DNA of 64,000 bases, taken from contig NZ_CP031056.1 of NCBI RefSeq assembly GCF_003345295.1, forward strand, positions 372,001-436,000. Reading direction: 5' to 3'. Positions within the stretch are counted from its first letter, which is position 1, and every line of letters starts with the position of its first letter. The translations under genes were made by a program, and so were the position numbers. Positions 51,351 to 60,427 of the stretch are shown here, in pieces. The stretch comes from Vibrio splendidus. GTDB lineage: Bacteria; Pseudomonadota; Gammaproteobacteria; Enterobacterales; Vibrionaceae. Under the pieces are notes generated by a model that saw only the letters and a list, made by a program, of their open reading frames with translations, did not search any database and was not told the origin of the DNA.

Positions 51351-52061
51351 TTACTTCTGTCCGTAGTATGAATTCTTACCGTGTTTACGGTTGTAATGCT
51401 TATCGAGTAGCTCTGGTTGAATAGCTGCTTCTGGACTGATGGCACGAGTGGCTGTTGCCATGGCTGCAATCTCTTCCATTACTACAGCATTGTGCACAGC
51501 GTCTGAACCATCCTTGCCCCATGTAAATGGTGCGTGTCCTGCGATGATGACACCTGGCATTGCCTGTGGGTCGATATCGCGTTGCTTGAATTCTTCGATG
51601 ATCACTAAGCCAGTGTTTTTCTCGTAGTCAGACTCGATCTCAGATTTTGTTAGTAGGCGAGTGCAAGGTACATCACCGTAGAAGTAATCGGCGTGTGTAG
51701 TTCCAAGCGCTGGAATGTCTCGGCCGGCTTGTGCCCAAATGGTGGCGTTGCGAGAGTGTGTGTGAACAATGCCGCCAATGGTTGGGAAGGCTTTGTAAAG
51801 TTCAACGTGCGTAGCCGTGTCGCTTGAAGGGTTCAGCTTACCTTCAATGCGATTGCCCTCTAAATCGAGAACAACGATGTCATCTGCCGTCATTACATCG
51901 TATTCAACACCTGACGGTTTGATTGCAATCACGCCACGTTCACGATCGATTTCAGAGACATTGCCCCAAGTGAAAGTCACTAAGCCATATTTAGGAAGTT
52001 GCAAGTTTGCTGCGAACACGCGTTCTTTTAATTCTTGGTATGTTTTTTGTTCTTGAGACAT
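51351..52061 (-). CDS. sgbE: L-ribulose-5-phosphate 4-epimerase, SgbE-type
   Basis: This 236-residue epimerase is a close paralog of UlaF at 38790-39488, with KPSGVEY, the zinc ligands in HTHSRNATIW and AGHAPFTWG, and YDVMTADD. It makes D-xylulose 5-phosphate. It lies about 95 bp downstream of the TRAP binding-protein gene yiaO, the largest gap in the operon after that gene. Confidence 0.93.
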   Translation of the reverse strand: MSQEQKTYQELKERVFAANLQLPKYGLVTFTWGNVSEIDRERGVIAIKPSGVEYDVMTADDIVVLDLEGNRIEGKLNPSSDTATHVELYKAFPTIGGIVHTHSRNATIWAQAGRDIPALGTTHADYFYGDVPCTRLLTKSEIESDYEKNTGLVIIEEFKQRDIDPQAMPGVIIAGHAPFTWGKDGSDAVHNAVVMEEIAAMATATRAISPEAAIQPELLDKHYNRKHGKNSYYGQK

Positions 52062-52156
52062 TGTGTTTGCCCATGTTGTATTGAGTTAATGACGAGCGGA
52101 TTGCCTAGCTAAATTCCCTAGCTAAAAAGAGGACTAGGCAATCGCACTCAATTGCG

Positions 52157-53131
52157 TTACTTGGCTGCTAGCTTGATCTTGTTGATCATCACGTCGCCAT
52201 TTTTCTCGATGTAAGCGCTCCAAACCGGTTGGATAGCTTGTTGGAAAGCAGCGCCATCAACGTCACGGTTAACTTGCATACCGTTCGCTTCTAGTTGAGC
52301 GATCATCTTGTCTTCTTTTTGGATGCTTAGCTCACGTTGCATTGCCACGGCTTCAGCAGAGACTTCTTCGATGATTTTTTGCTCTTCATCCGTTAGCTTG
52401 TCGAACTTACGTAGGTTCATTGTTAGAACTAGTGGTGAGTAAGCGTGTTGTGTAAGGCTTAGGTATTTTTGTACTTCGTCAAACTTGAAAGATAGCGTTA
52501 CAGAAATTGGGTGGTCTTGAGAGTCAACAACGCCTGTTTCAAGTGCTGTGTAGAGTTCTGATACTGGAAGTTGCTGCGGGTTAGCACCTAGCTCGTTGAA
52601 CATGTCGTTTAGCGCTTTCGAGCCATTCACACGCATTTGTAGGCCTTCAACATCTGAAGGAACACGAATAGGTTTTTCGTTGTTGGTCATGTTGCGGTAA
52701 CCATTTTCAGGGAAACCAAGACCTTTAAGACCGAATTTTTCAAAGTTCGCTAACACTTCTTTACCCGGCTCGCCGTCCAGTACTTTGTATGCTGTTTGAC
52801 GATCTGGGAACATGAACGGCAGAGTGAAGGCCGCTGATTCAGGCATTAGGCCGTTATAGTTGTTCAAGCCAACCATCGCTAAATCAACGATGCCAGCACG
52901 TGAACCATCAATCATTTGCTTATCACTGCCCAATTGACCTTGTGGGTAGACGTTTACTTTGATTTCGCCGTTTGAACGAGCTTCTACTTCTTTCTTAAAG
53001 AACAAAGATAGGTCTTGTTGCAAATCCGACTCTGGTGCAGCGTGCGCCAGTTTTAGAGTCGTAGCGGCAAAAGCGCTAGAGCTCATTGCGATAGTCGAAG
53101 CGAGTAGAGTAAGTTTTAGTAGGGTTTTCAT
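52157..53131 (-). CDS. yiaO: TRAP transporter solute-binding protein, YiaO/DctP-like
   Basis: This 324-residue periplasmic binding protein has a clear signal peptide (MKTLLKLTLLASTIAMSSSAFA, cleaved after AFA), DctP-fold motifs YPQGQLGSDKQM, AFTLPFMFPDRQTA, the conserved arginine in LQMRVNGSKALND and VSELYTALETGVVDSQDHP. By context it captures 2,3-diketo-L-gulonate, as E. coli YiaO does. It follows the large membrane subunit by 21 bp. Confidence 0.93.
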   Translation of the reverse strand: MKTLLKLTLLASTIAMSSSAFAATTLKLAHAAPESDLQQDLSLFFKKEVEARSNGEIKVNVYPQGQLGSDKQMIDGSRAGIVDLAMVGLNNYNGLMPESAAFTLPFMFPDRQTAYKVLDGEPGKEVLANFEKFGLKGLGFPENGYRNMTNNEKPIRVPSDVEGLQMRVNGSKALNDMFNELGANPQQLPVSELYTALETGVVDSQDHPISVTLSFKFDEVQKYLSLTQHAYSPLVLTMNLRKFDKLTDEEQKIIEEVSAEAVAMQRELSIQKEDKMIAQLEANGMQVNRDVDGAAFQQAIQPVWSAYIEKNGDVMINKIKLAAK

Positions 53132-53152
53132 TATTATTTTCTCCGTCGAGGA

Positions 53153-54433
53153 TTAACCAATGACAAACGACATTGGCACAGTGATAATGCTTGGGAAGAT
53201 GACAAACAGTGTGAGCAGAGCCATGTAAGCTGCGATGAAGGGCAATACACCTTTCACTGCGGTCGACATTGGTACTCTCGCTACACCACACACTACGTTT
53301 AGTACGGTGCCTACAGGAGGCGTAATCAAGCCAATTGAACAGTTAATAACGAACAGTAGGCCGAAGTACGTTGGGTCAATTCCAGCCATCTTGATGACAG
53401 GCATTAAAAGGGGTACAAGGATTAGAATCGTAGGGCTCAAGTCCATAACCATGCCGACACAAAGTACGAGCAACATAATTACTGCCATTAATAGGCGTGG
53501 GCTATCCACCAGTGGACCTAACATTTCTGCGAGTTGTTGAGGTAGCTGAGCAACTGTAATTAGCCACGCTGCAACCATTGCACAACCCACCAAGAACATA
53601 ACCATTGCGGTCGAGCGACCTGCAGTAAGCACGATGTGGTAGAACTTTGTTAGGCTTAATTCTTTATAAACAAACGTTGAGATAAAGATTGCGTAAGTTG
53701 CGGCTACTACAGCGGCTTCTGTTGGTGTAAAGATGCCGAAACGAATACCCACTATGATGATGACCGGCAGCATTAAGGCCCATACACCTTCTCTAAGTGC
53801 TGCGCGTTTTTCTGCTTTTGTCGCTTTTTCTGATGTCGCTAGGTTTTCTTTGCGAACTGTCCAGCGCCACACAAACATCAATGTCATACCCATTAACAGG
53901 CCTGGAACGATGCCGCCTAGAAATAGGTTTTTGATCGAGATACCGCCAGCAACACCTACAAGGATCAGAGGGATTGAAGGTGGAATAACGGGTGCGATGA
54001 TACCGCCTGAAGCAAGTAAGCCCATTGAAGGTGCTTCTGGGTATTTCGCTGCTTTCATCATTGGGTAAAGAATACTGACCAAGGCTGCTGCATCTGCTAC
54101 AGCTGAACCAGAAAGGCCAGCAAGCAGTACCGAAGTCATGATAGCAACGTAACCCAAGCCACCTTGACGGTGTCCCACGTAAGTGGTTGCTAGGCGAACA
54201 ATACGCTGTGACAAGCCTCCCGATGCCATTACTTCACCCGCAATGAGGAAGAATGGAATGGCAAGCAGAGTGAAGCTGTCGACACCATTAATTAAAGACT
54301 GCGCAAGAATGTCTGCACTAAAAAAGTCCATATGAAGCATCAATGCCATTGAAGACAACAACAGTGCAAATGCGACAGGAAGACCAAGTAAGATTGAGAC
54401 AATCAATACCGATAAGAAAATGGCTAACGTCAT
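53153..54433 (-). CDS. yiaN: TRAP transporter large membrane subunit, YiaN/DctM-like
   Basis: This 426-residue, roughly twelve-helix permease has the DctM signatures GLPVAFALLLS, LIAGEVMASGGLSQRIV, SGSAVADAAAL, PVIPPSIPLIL and LITPPVGTVLNVV. It drives sodium-dependent substrate import with the small subunit. The start overlaps the yiaM stop by 1 bp (TAATG). Confidence 0.95.
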   Translation of the reverse strand: MTLAIFLSVLIVSILLGLPVAFALLLSSMALMLHMDFFSADILAQSLINGVDSFTLLAIPFFLIAGEVMASGGLSQRIVRLATTYVGHRQGGLGYVAIMTSVLLAGLSGSAVADAAALVSILYPMMKAAKYPEAPSMGLLASGGIIAPVIPPSIPLILVGVAGGISIKNLFLGGIVPGLLMGMTLMFVWRWTVRKENLATSEKATKAEKRAALREGVWALMLPVIIIVGIRFGIFTPTEAAVVAATYAIFISTFVYKELSLTKFYHIVLTAGRSTAMVMFLVGCAMVAAWLITVAQLPQQLAEMLGPLVDSPRLLMAVIMLLVLCVGMVMDLSPTILILVPLLMPVIKMAGIDPTYFGLLFVINCSIGLITPPVGTVLNVVCGVARVPMSTAVKGVLPFIAAYMALLTLFVIFPSIITVPMSFVIG

Positions 54434-54921
54434 TATTCTTTCTCCTCTTCTAAGTTATCTAGCTGCCAGTCTGGTTTGAAGATTCGCACAAAGGCAATCA
54501 CACCCATTAACAAGCCTGACACCACACCAGCTAAGTAAAATAATGCTGAAGGAAGCCCTGTAAGTTGAGAAATATCTGACCAGTTAGACATCATTTGACG
54601 GTATGAACCGACGTAAAGCATGCCTACTGAGATCAAGACGATTACCCAACAAATACGTCTTAGTACGGGTACTGCTTTTGGAAATAATCGTTCAGAAAAT
54701 TCCGCAACCGCGAGGTGTTCACCTCGGCGCAGCACAACGGCGGCACCGAGCATGACAATCCATACAAGACCAAGGCGAGATAGTTCTACAGAGGGACGAA
54801 GACCAGAAGAAAAGCCGTAGCGTAAAACTACGTTTGTAAACACGAGAGCAATCATGCAAGACAGAATAACTGCCATGATGACATCGATACTTTTCCAAAT
54901 ACTCTTAAATACACTTTGCAT
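54433..54921 (-). CDS. yiaM: TRAP transporter small membrane subunit, YiaM/DctQ-like
   Basis: This 162-residue, four-helix DctQ-type protein has VFTNVVLRYGF, SVELSRLGLVWIVMLGAAVVLRRGEHLAV and the final amphipathic DNLEEEKE tail. It pairs with the DctM subunit. It follows yiaK by 24 bp, with GGGAAAG before the ATG. Confidence 0.93.
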   Translation of the reverse strand: MQSVFKSIWKSIDVIMAVILSCMIALVFTNVVLRYGFSSGLRPSVELSRLGLVWIVMLGAAVVLRRGEHLAVAEFSERLFPKAVPVLRRICWVIVLISVGMLYVGSYRQMMSNWSDISQLTGLPSALFYLAGVVSGLLMGVIAFVRIFKPDWQLDNLEEEKE

Positions 54922-54945
54922 AACGCTTTCCCTACCTTTGGCTAA

Positions 54946-55947
54946 TTACAGAGACGTAATTTGTTCCCAAATTCCATCGTTAATTTCAATGCCGCCAGCT
55001 GCTTCGTGTTCCTTAATGAAGTTTTCAATTTCAGAACCAGCAATCATCACTGAACCCGTTTCTGCAGGCTCTGACTCAAGTACGTAATCGCGGATGCGCT
55101 TCATCTCTTGTGCGTAAGTGCTTTGATCCATTGTCTTGCTTAAGTCGATAGCGATAAGGAATTGAGATACACCAAACTCGCCACCCATATCTTCAGTTAG
55201 TGCTGGTACTGAGTGGCCGCCAGTGATTGCCGTTAGCATCATGTCGAGTACGATTGCCATTGATGAACCTTTCCAGAAACCCATTGGAAGTAGGCGTTTG
55301 TTTTCCCAAAGTACATGTGGGTCTTTAGTGAGTTCACCTTCGTTGTCAAAGCCACCAACAACAGGTAGTTCTTTGTCAGCAAGTACGAAGTTTTGTAGCT
55401 GGCCGTAAGAAAATTGGCTCATTGAACAGTCAACAACTACGGGTGGATCGCCCGCAACCGCCATGATGAGAGGGTTTGAACCAATACGGTGATCTTTACC
55501 ACCCCAAGCAGGCATTACTGCGATTGAGTTTGTTGACGCAATTCCTGCAAAACCTTCACGTGCCATTTTCAATACGTAAGCACCGCCACGCATCCAGTGG
55601 TTTGAGTTACGCATACCGACCATGCCAATGCCGTAATCACGAGCCAATTCCATTGCACGTTCTGCACAGATAAGGCCGTTAAGAACGCCAGGGCCGTAGT
55701 TACAATCCCATTGCTCTAGAGCACCCATGCTGTTAACGCATTCAGGTTCAGCATTTAATTTGATCTGACCTTTATCTACTTGGTCAATGAACACTGGAAA
55801 ACGGTTGATGCCATGCGAGTAAGTACCTTCGTTTGCCATCTCAACAAAACCAGCCGCAAGCTTGGTTGCCATTTCTGGTTTCATGTCGCGAGCCAAAAGG
55901 ATTCGTTCGTATTCTTGTTGTAGTTTTTCAGTTGATACTAAAGGCAT
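54946..55947 (-). CDS. yiaK: 2,3-diketo-L-gulonate reductase YiaK
   Basis: This 333-residue NAD(P)H-dependent dehydrogenase of the malate/lactate dehydrogenase-2 (LDH2) family reduces 2,3-diketo-L-gulonate to 3-keto-L-gulonate. It has SHGINRFPVFID with the active-site histidine, GMRNSNHWMRGGAY, GSNPLIMAVAG and WGGKDHRIG. It is the first gene of the operon, with GGAG seven bases before the ATG. Confidence 0.93.
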   Translation of the reverse strand: MPLVSTEKLQQEYERILLARDMKPEMATKLAAGFVEMANEGTYSHGINRFPVFIDQVDKGQIKLNAEPECVNSMGALEQWDCNYGPGVLNGLICAERAMELARDYGIGMVGMRNSNHWMRGGAYVLKMAREGFAGIASTNSIAVMPAWGGKDHRIGSNPLIMAVAGDPPVVVDCSMSQFSYGQLQNFVLADKELPVVGGFDNEGELTKDPHVLWENKRLLPMGFWKGSSMAIVLDMMLTAITGGHSVPALTEDMGGEFGVSQFLIAIDLSKTMDQSTYAQEMKRIRDYVLESEPAETGSVMIAGSEIENFIKEHEAAGGIEINDGIWEQITSL

Positions 55948-55968
55948 CTGTGTTCTCCGATAAGTTGA

Positions 55969-55985
55969 ATTCCATAATACGGAAT
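55969..55985 (-). promoter_or_regulatory. Candidate IclR-type operator upstream of yiaK
   Basis: Palindrome ATTCC-N7-GGAAT lies 22 bp before the yiaK start, with another TTATTCCG half-site at 55999-56006. IclR-family operators are often of the TGGAA/TTCCA type. The assignment to the operon-encoded IclR regulator is inference. Confidence 0.5.
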
Positions 55986-56374
55986 GAATTATTGTTGTTA
56001 TTCCGAAAATATTCTGTGAGCAAAGTTACGAAATATTTCCTTATTAAGTTTTTCTCCAATAACTGTCGGTAGGTTAAAAAATGGAACAAAAAGATTCTAG
56101 GATTCCGCAATGCGAAACAAAAAGCGTGTTCAGGATCTGGTTTCTACGACTAATTAAGTCGGAACTCGATAATTTGGCGGGATTAAACTTGTCAAAATAT
56201 GGGTTATGAACAAACAGTAACTTTACTGAATATAAAATAGTGGCGTTGAAATCTGAGGGTTTGGTCAAATTCGGAAAGGGAAATACGCACAATTACCCCC
56301 TCTTCTATATAGTGGTTTTGTTGTTTTTAGACTATTTCTTGGTAGATATTTTTGAAGTATTGGAGCCCGCTTCT
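55986..56374. other. Non-coding spacer between yiaK and glycerate kinase
   Basis: About 390 bp. It carries the divergent promoters; a longer in-frame extension of the kinase frame exists from 56240 but lacks homology. Nothing else is recognisable. Confidence 0.5.
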
Positions 56375-57541
56375 ATGAAAATTGTTATTGCACCAGACTC
56401 GTTTAAAGAATCTTTATCGGCTGTATCGGTGACGGCGTGCATTGAAAAGGGCTTTCGTGAAATATTCCCAGACGCTGACTATGTGACCTTACCTTTGGCC
56501 GATGGTGGCGAAGGTACGGTCGATGTATTGCTACAAGGTTTAGCCGGACAAAAGCGAACACATCAAGTTGAAGGGCCATTGGGTGAGTTGGTTAGTGCTG
56601 AATGGGCGATGTTAGAACCGTCTGCTCAGAACCCAAATCAAACGGCTTTGATTGAGATAGCTGCCGCGTCTGGTTTGGACTTGCTGACGCCAGAGCAGCG
56701 CGATCCTTTGATTGCTTCTTCATTCGGCACAGGGCAGTTGATTTTGGAAGCGATAGAGCAGGGTGCTCAAACCATCATTCTTGGATTGGGTGGCAGTGCG
56801 ACCAACGACGGTGGTGCAGGCATTGTTCAAGCTCTAGGTGGGCGCTTACTCGATAGGAATGGACAAGAGCTTGGCCGAGGTGGTGCTGCACTTGCAGAAC
56901 TCGCATCAATAGATCTTACCGACTTAGATTCGCGCTACACAGATGTCGAATTGATTGTGGCGTGCGATGTTGATAATCCATTGTGTGGTGATAACGGCGC
57001 CAGCCATATATTCGGTCCACAAAAAGGGGCGACGCCTGAACAAGTCTTAATGCTTGATAAGGCGCTTGCGAATTTTGCTCAAGTTGCTGAATCGCAAGGT
57101 TGTGTTGGTGGTGAACCCGTACAAGAGCGTGCCGGTTATGGCGCAGCTGGTGGCACACCGATGGGGCTTGGTTTGCTGTTCAATATGCAGATCAAACCTG
57201 GTATCGAGATGGTACTGGATGTTTTACAAGCCGATGACGTGTTGAAAGGTGCCGACCTTGTGATCACTGGCGAAGGGCAAATGGACAACCAAACTCTGCA
57301 AGGAAAAACACCTTATGGCATTGCTAAACGTGCGAGCTTACAAGGTATTCCAACCATAGGAATTGCAGGATCTTTAGGTACTGAAGTCGAAGCCTTATAT
57401 GGTGAAATGAGCAGCTTGTTTGGAACGGTACGTTCTCCTCAACCACTCAATCAGGTACTGCAAGAGGCCGAAATGAATCTAACCAGAACGGCAAGAAATA
57501 TAGCAGCGACGCTCAAGCTAGGAAGAAAGATACTTAGCTAA
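56375..57541 (+). CDS. Glycerate kinase (GlxK/GarK family)
   Basis: This 388-residue glycerate 2-kinase family protein starts MKIVIAPDSFKESLSA and has LPLADGGEGTVDVL, GLGGSATNDGGAG, ACDVDNPLCG, GAAGGTPMGL and ITGEGQMDNQTLQGK. It makes 2-phosphoglycerate from D-glycerate. The start at 56375 has GGAG nine bases upstream and is the family's standard N-terminus; the longer frame from 56240 adds a hydrophobic, unrelated leader. It is divergent from yiaK; a link to sugar-acid breakdown is plausible. Confidence 0.92.
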   Translation: MKIVIAPDSFKESLSAVSVTACIEKGFREIFPDADYVTLPLADGGEGTVDVLLQGLAGQKRTHQVEGPLGELVSAEWAMLEPSAQNPNQTALIEIAAASGLDLLTPEQRDPLIASSFGTGQLILEAIEQGAQTIILGLGGSATNDGGAGIVQALGGRLLDRNGQELGRGGAALAELASIDLTDLDSRYTDVELIVACDVDNPLCGDNGASHIFGPQKGATPEQVLMLDKALANFAQVAESQGCVGGEPVQERAGYGAAGGTPMGLGLLFNMQIKPGIEMVLDVLQADDVLKGADLVITGEGQMDNQTLQGKTPYGIAKRASLQGIPTIGIAGSLGTEVEALYGEMSSLFGTVRSPQPLNQVLQEAEMNLTRTARNIAATLKLGRKILS

Positions 57542-57740
57542 TCAGTGCATCACATCGTTGTTTCTAAGTTGGCCGATTAATAGGTTTTATAGATTATAAC
57601 GATAAATACAAACGATTATATTTTATGCCATTAGAGGTCTATTCTATATCCATAGTATTTTAGGGGCTTTTGAAAGGGAGCCAGTATAAATATCAAGGTG
57701 CATTGCTATTGCTGCATCTTTGGACCTTAAGGAATAGATC
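57542..57740. other. Spacer upstream of catalase gene
   Basis: An AT-rich 199-bp region that must carry the catalase promoter. AT-rich spaced motifs around 57590-57650 could hold an OxyR site, but I could not match a complete consensus. No terminator is seen for the kinase gene. Confidence 0.4.
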
Positions 57741-59192
57741 ATGAGTAAAAAACTAACTACAGCTGCGGGTTGTCCTGTGGCTCATAACCAGAATGTTCAA
57801 ACTGCGGGTAAACGCGGTCCTCAACTGCTTCAAGATGTTTGGTTTTTAGAAAAAATGGCGCATTTTGACCGCGAAGTCATTCCAGAGCGTCGTATGCACG
57901 CGAAAGGTTCAGGCGCTTACGGTACATTTACTGTTACGCACGACATTACCAAATACACCAAGGCAAAACTGTTTTCTGAAATAGGCAAAAAGACCGACCT
58001 GTTTGCACGTTTTACTACGGTTGCCGGTGAGCGCGGCGCCGCTGATGCTGAACGTGATATCCGTGGCTTTGCATTGAAGTTTTATACTGAAGAAGGCAAC
58101 TGGGATATGGTGGGTAACAACACCCCAGTATTCTTCCTTCGTGATCCTCTTAAGTTCCCAGATCTAAATCATGCGGTTAAGCGTGACCCTCGCACCAATA
58201 TGCGCAGCGCGAAGAACAACTGGGATTTCTGGACATCTCTACCTGAAGCGCTTCACCAAGTCACCATCGTAATGAGTGACCGTGGTATTCCTGCTACTTA
58301 CCGTCACATGCACGGTTTTGGTAGCCACACGTTCAGCTTTATTAACGCAGACAACGAGCGTTTCTGGGTGAAATTCCACTTCAAATCTCAGCAAGGTATT
58401 AAGAACTTATCTGATGCAGAAGCCGGACAGTTGATCGGTAATGATCGCGAAAGCCATCAACGCGATTTGCTAGACAGCATCGATAATCAAGACTTCCCGA
58501 AATGGACACTGAAAGTGCAAGTGATGCCAGAAGCGGATGCAGCGAAAGTGTCTTATAACCCGTTCGATTTGACTAAGATCTGGCCACACGCAGATTACCC
58601 ATTAATTGAAGTGGGTGAGTTTGAATTGAACCGTAACCCACAAAACTTCTTCGCTGAAGTTGAGCAGTCGGCATTCAATCCTGCTAACGTGGTTCCGGGT
58701 ATCAGCTTCTCACCAGACAAGATGCTACAAGGTCGTTTGTTTGCTTATGGTGATGCACAGCGCTACCGTTTGGGTGTTAACCATCAGCATATCCCAGTGA
58801 ACGCACCTCGTTGCCCAGTTCACAGCTATCACCGTGATGGTGCGATGCGTGTTGATGGTAACTTTGGTAGCACATTGGGTTATGAGCCAAACAACGAAGG
58901 TCAATGGGCTGAGCAACCAGATTTCGCTGAACCAGCATTGAACTTAGATGGCGCAGCGGCACACTGGGATCACCGCGAAGATGAAGATTACTTCTCGCAA
59001 CCAGGTGACTTGTTCCGTCTAATGACACCAGAGAAGCAAGCTATTCTGTTTGATAACACTGCTCGTAACCTAGGCGGCGTGCCAAAAGAGATTCAACTGC
59101 GTCACCTAAGACACTGTTACGAAGCTGACCCTGCATACGGTGAAGGCATTGGTAAATTGCTTCAAATCGATGTGAGCGAATTTAAGTCGTAA
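57741..59192 (+). CDS. katA: Monofunctional haem catalase (KatA type)
   Basis: This 483-residue small-subunit (clade 3) catalase breaks down hydrogen peroxide. It has the active-site histidine near residue 53 (ERRMHAKGSGAYG), RFTTVAGERGAADAERDIRGFALKFYT, the distal asparagine region NNTPVFFLRDP and the haem-ligand tyrosine in RLFAYGDAQRYRLG near residue 336. NADPH-binding residues of the clade are likely present. Length and motifs are complete. Confidence 0.96.
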   Translation: MSKKLTTAAGCPVAHNQNVQTAGKRGPQLLQDVWFLEKMAHFDREVIPERRMHAKGSGAYGTFTVTHDITKYTKAKLFSEIGKKTDLFARFTTVAGERGAADAERDIRGFALKFYTEEGNWDMVGNNTPVFFLRDPLKFPDLNHAVKRDPRTNMRSAKNNWDFWTSLPEALHQVTIVMSDRGIPATYRHMHGFGSHTFSFINADNERFWVKFHFKSQQGIKNLSDAEAGQLIGNDRESHQRDLLDSIDNQDFPKWTLKVQVMPEADAAKVSYNPFDLTKIWPHADYPLIEVGEFELNRNPQNFFAEVEQSAFNPANVVPGISFSPDKMLQGRLFAYGDAQRYRLGVNHQHIPVNAPRCPVHSYHRDGAMRVDGNFGSTLGYEPNNEGQWAEQPDFAEPALNLDGAAAHWDHREDEDYFSQPGDLFRLMTPEKQAILFDNTARNLGGVPKEIQLRHLRHCYEADPAYGEGIGKLLQIDVSEFKS

Positions 59193-59217
59193 TCAATAAA
59201 CTCGCTTAAATAGTCAG

Positions 59218-59248
59218 AAGGCCGCTGAGTTAATCACTCAGCGGCCTT
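59218..59248 (+). terminator. Terminator after catalase gene
   Basis: 13-bp perfect stem AAGGCCGCTGAGT / ACTCAGCGGCCTT with a 5-base loop, followed by TATTG. Confidence 0.93.
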
Positions 59249-59434
59249 TATTGATCATGCGAGTATTAGTTGGCCTCTATTCGCGATCCATGTGAGTAGT
59301 GCGAATTCCCTGAAGTTCAGCACCATTTCTATTGATAGCTTTTACCTATCGAATTGATAAACATATCCCATTATCTTTATAAGATGGGCGGGATTATCCT
59401 ACGGCTATCAGTTTATAAAGTAATAGAGTTTTAG

Positions 59435-60307
59435 ATGAGTAAAAGCGCATTAATCGTTGAAGGTGGGGCTATGAGAGGCATCTTCGCAGCTGGAGTGTTG
59501 GACGCCTTTATGCAAGACGATTTCCGTCCTTATGATTTTGCCATTGGTGTATCTGCGGGTGTGTCGAATTTGGTGGGTTACTTATCTCAAGCGCCGAAAC
59601 GCAGCTATCACGTGATTACCACGATGGCGACTGACAAGACGTTTTTTAACCCTGCTCGCTTTGCCAAAGGGGGTAACTTGGTGGACGTTAAGTGGTTGTG
59701 GGATGAATCAAATCAACGTTATCCCCTAGATTGTGGTGAACTGTTTTCAAGTATCCCACTCATTGCTGCTGTAACAAATGTCGATACGGGCAGTGCAGAC
59801 TACTATCATATCAAGCCAGAAAACCTTTCTAACGTGGTGGAAGCGACCACCGCTCTACCTATTGCTTACCGCGAAACGCCGTGCTTCTCGGGTGGTTGTT
59901 ATACCGATGGTGGTGTGGCCGATTCAATTCCGGTTCGTGAAGCCTATCGTCGCGGCGCACGAGACATTACCGTGATTCTTTCTCATCCTTTGAGTTACCG
60001 AATGAAGCCTCAAAAGCACCAATGGATGCTGAAAAAACTATTAAAGAAATTCCCTCACATTGCAGAATCAATGGCAGTGCGTGCTGAAAACTACAACCAA
60101 TCTTTGGAGTTCATTCGTAATCCACCAAAAGATGCGACCATCAAGGTGATTGCGCCACCTGAAGCATTCGCGGTGAAGCGTTTAACTATGGATCAATCAA
60201 CGCTTGATGCCGGTTATGAGATGGGGGTTAAAGCAGGGGAAGAGCACCTTGCTATTCGAAAAGGCATTTATGGTTTAGACACCGAAGATTGTCACTTCTG
60301 CGTCTAA
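59435..60307 (+). CDS. Patatin-like phospholipase
   Basis: This 290-residue patatin-family hydrolase has the oxyanion-hole loop GGAMRGIF (residues 10-17), the nucleophile elbow GVSAG with S40 and the catalytic DGG with D158 (CYTDGGV). It resembles the cytosolic YjjU group. There is no signal peptide. The substrate is probably a phospholipid or lysophospholipid. Confidence 0.9.
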   Translation: MSKSALIVEGGAMRGIFAAGVLDAFMQDDFRPYDFAIGVSAGVSNLVGYLSQAPKRSYHVITTMATDKTFFNPARFAKGGNLVDVKWLWDESNQRYPLDCGELFSSIPLIAAVTNVDTGSADYYHIKPENLSNVVEATTALPIAYRETPCFSGGCYTDGGVADSIPVREAYRRGARDITVILSHPLSYRMKPQKHQWMLKKLLKKFPHIAESMAVRAENYNQSLEFIRNPPKDATIKVIAPPEAFAVKRLTMDQSTLDAGYEMGVKAGEEHLAIRKGIYGLDTEDCHFCV

Positions 60308-60336
60308 GAACTATTTTTGAATACTAGATAAACGAA

Positions 60337-60372
60337 AAAGCCACGCTGTTCACTTCAGAATAGCGTGGCTTT
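60337..60372. terminator. Bidirectional terminator between patatin and D-lactate dehydrogenase genes
   Basis: 11-bp stem AAAGCCACGCT / AGCGTGGCTTT around a 14-base loop, between convergent genes. Confidence 0.9.
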
Positions 60373-60427
60373 GTATTTGTAGATCTCGTTTGTTTTTAAC
60401 TCAGTCTGCTATTAACTCAATCTTCTA

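Noticed and set aside
56240..56374. N-terminal extension of glycerate kinase
   Set aside because: The 45-residue leader is hydrophobic and unrelated; the family N-terminus and a ribosome site point to 56375.
57542..57740. OxyR site upstream of the catalase gene
   Set aside because: Individual ATAG/CTAT-like parts occur but not at the four regularly spaced positions of the OxyR consensus, so I did not call it.
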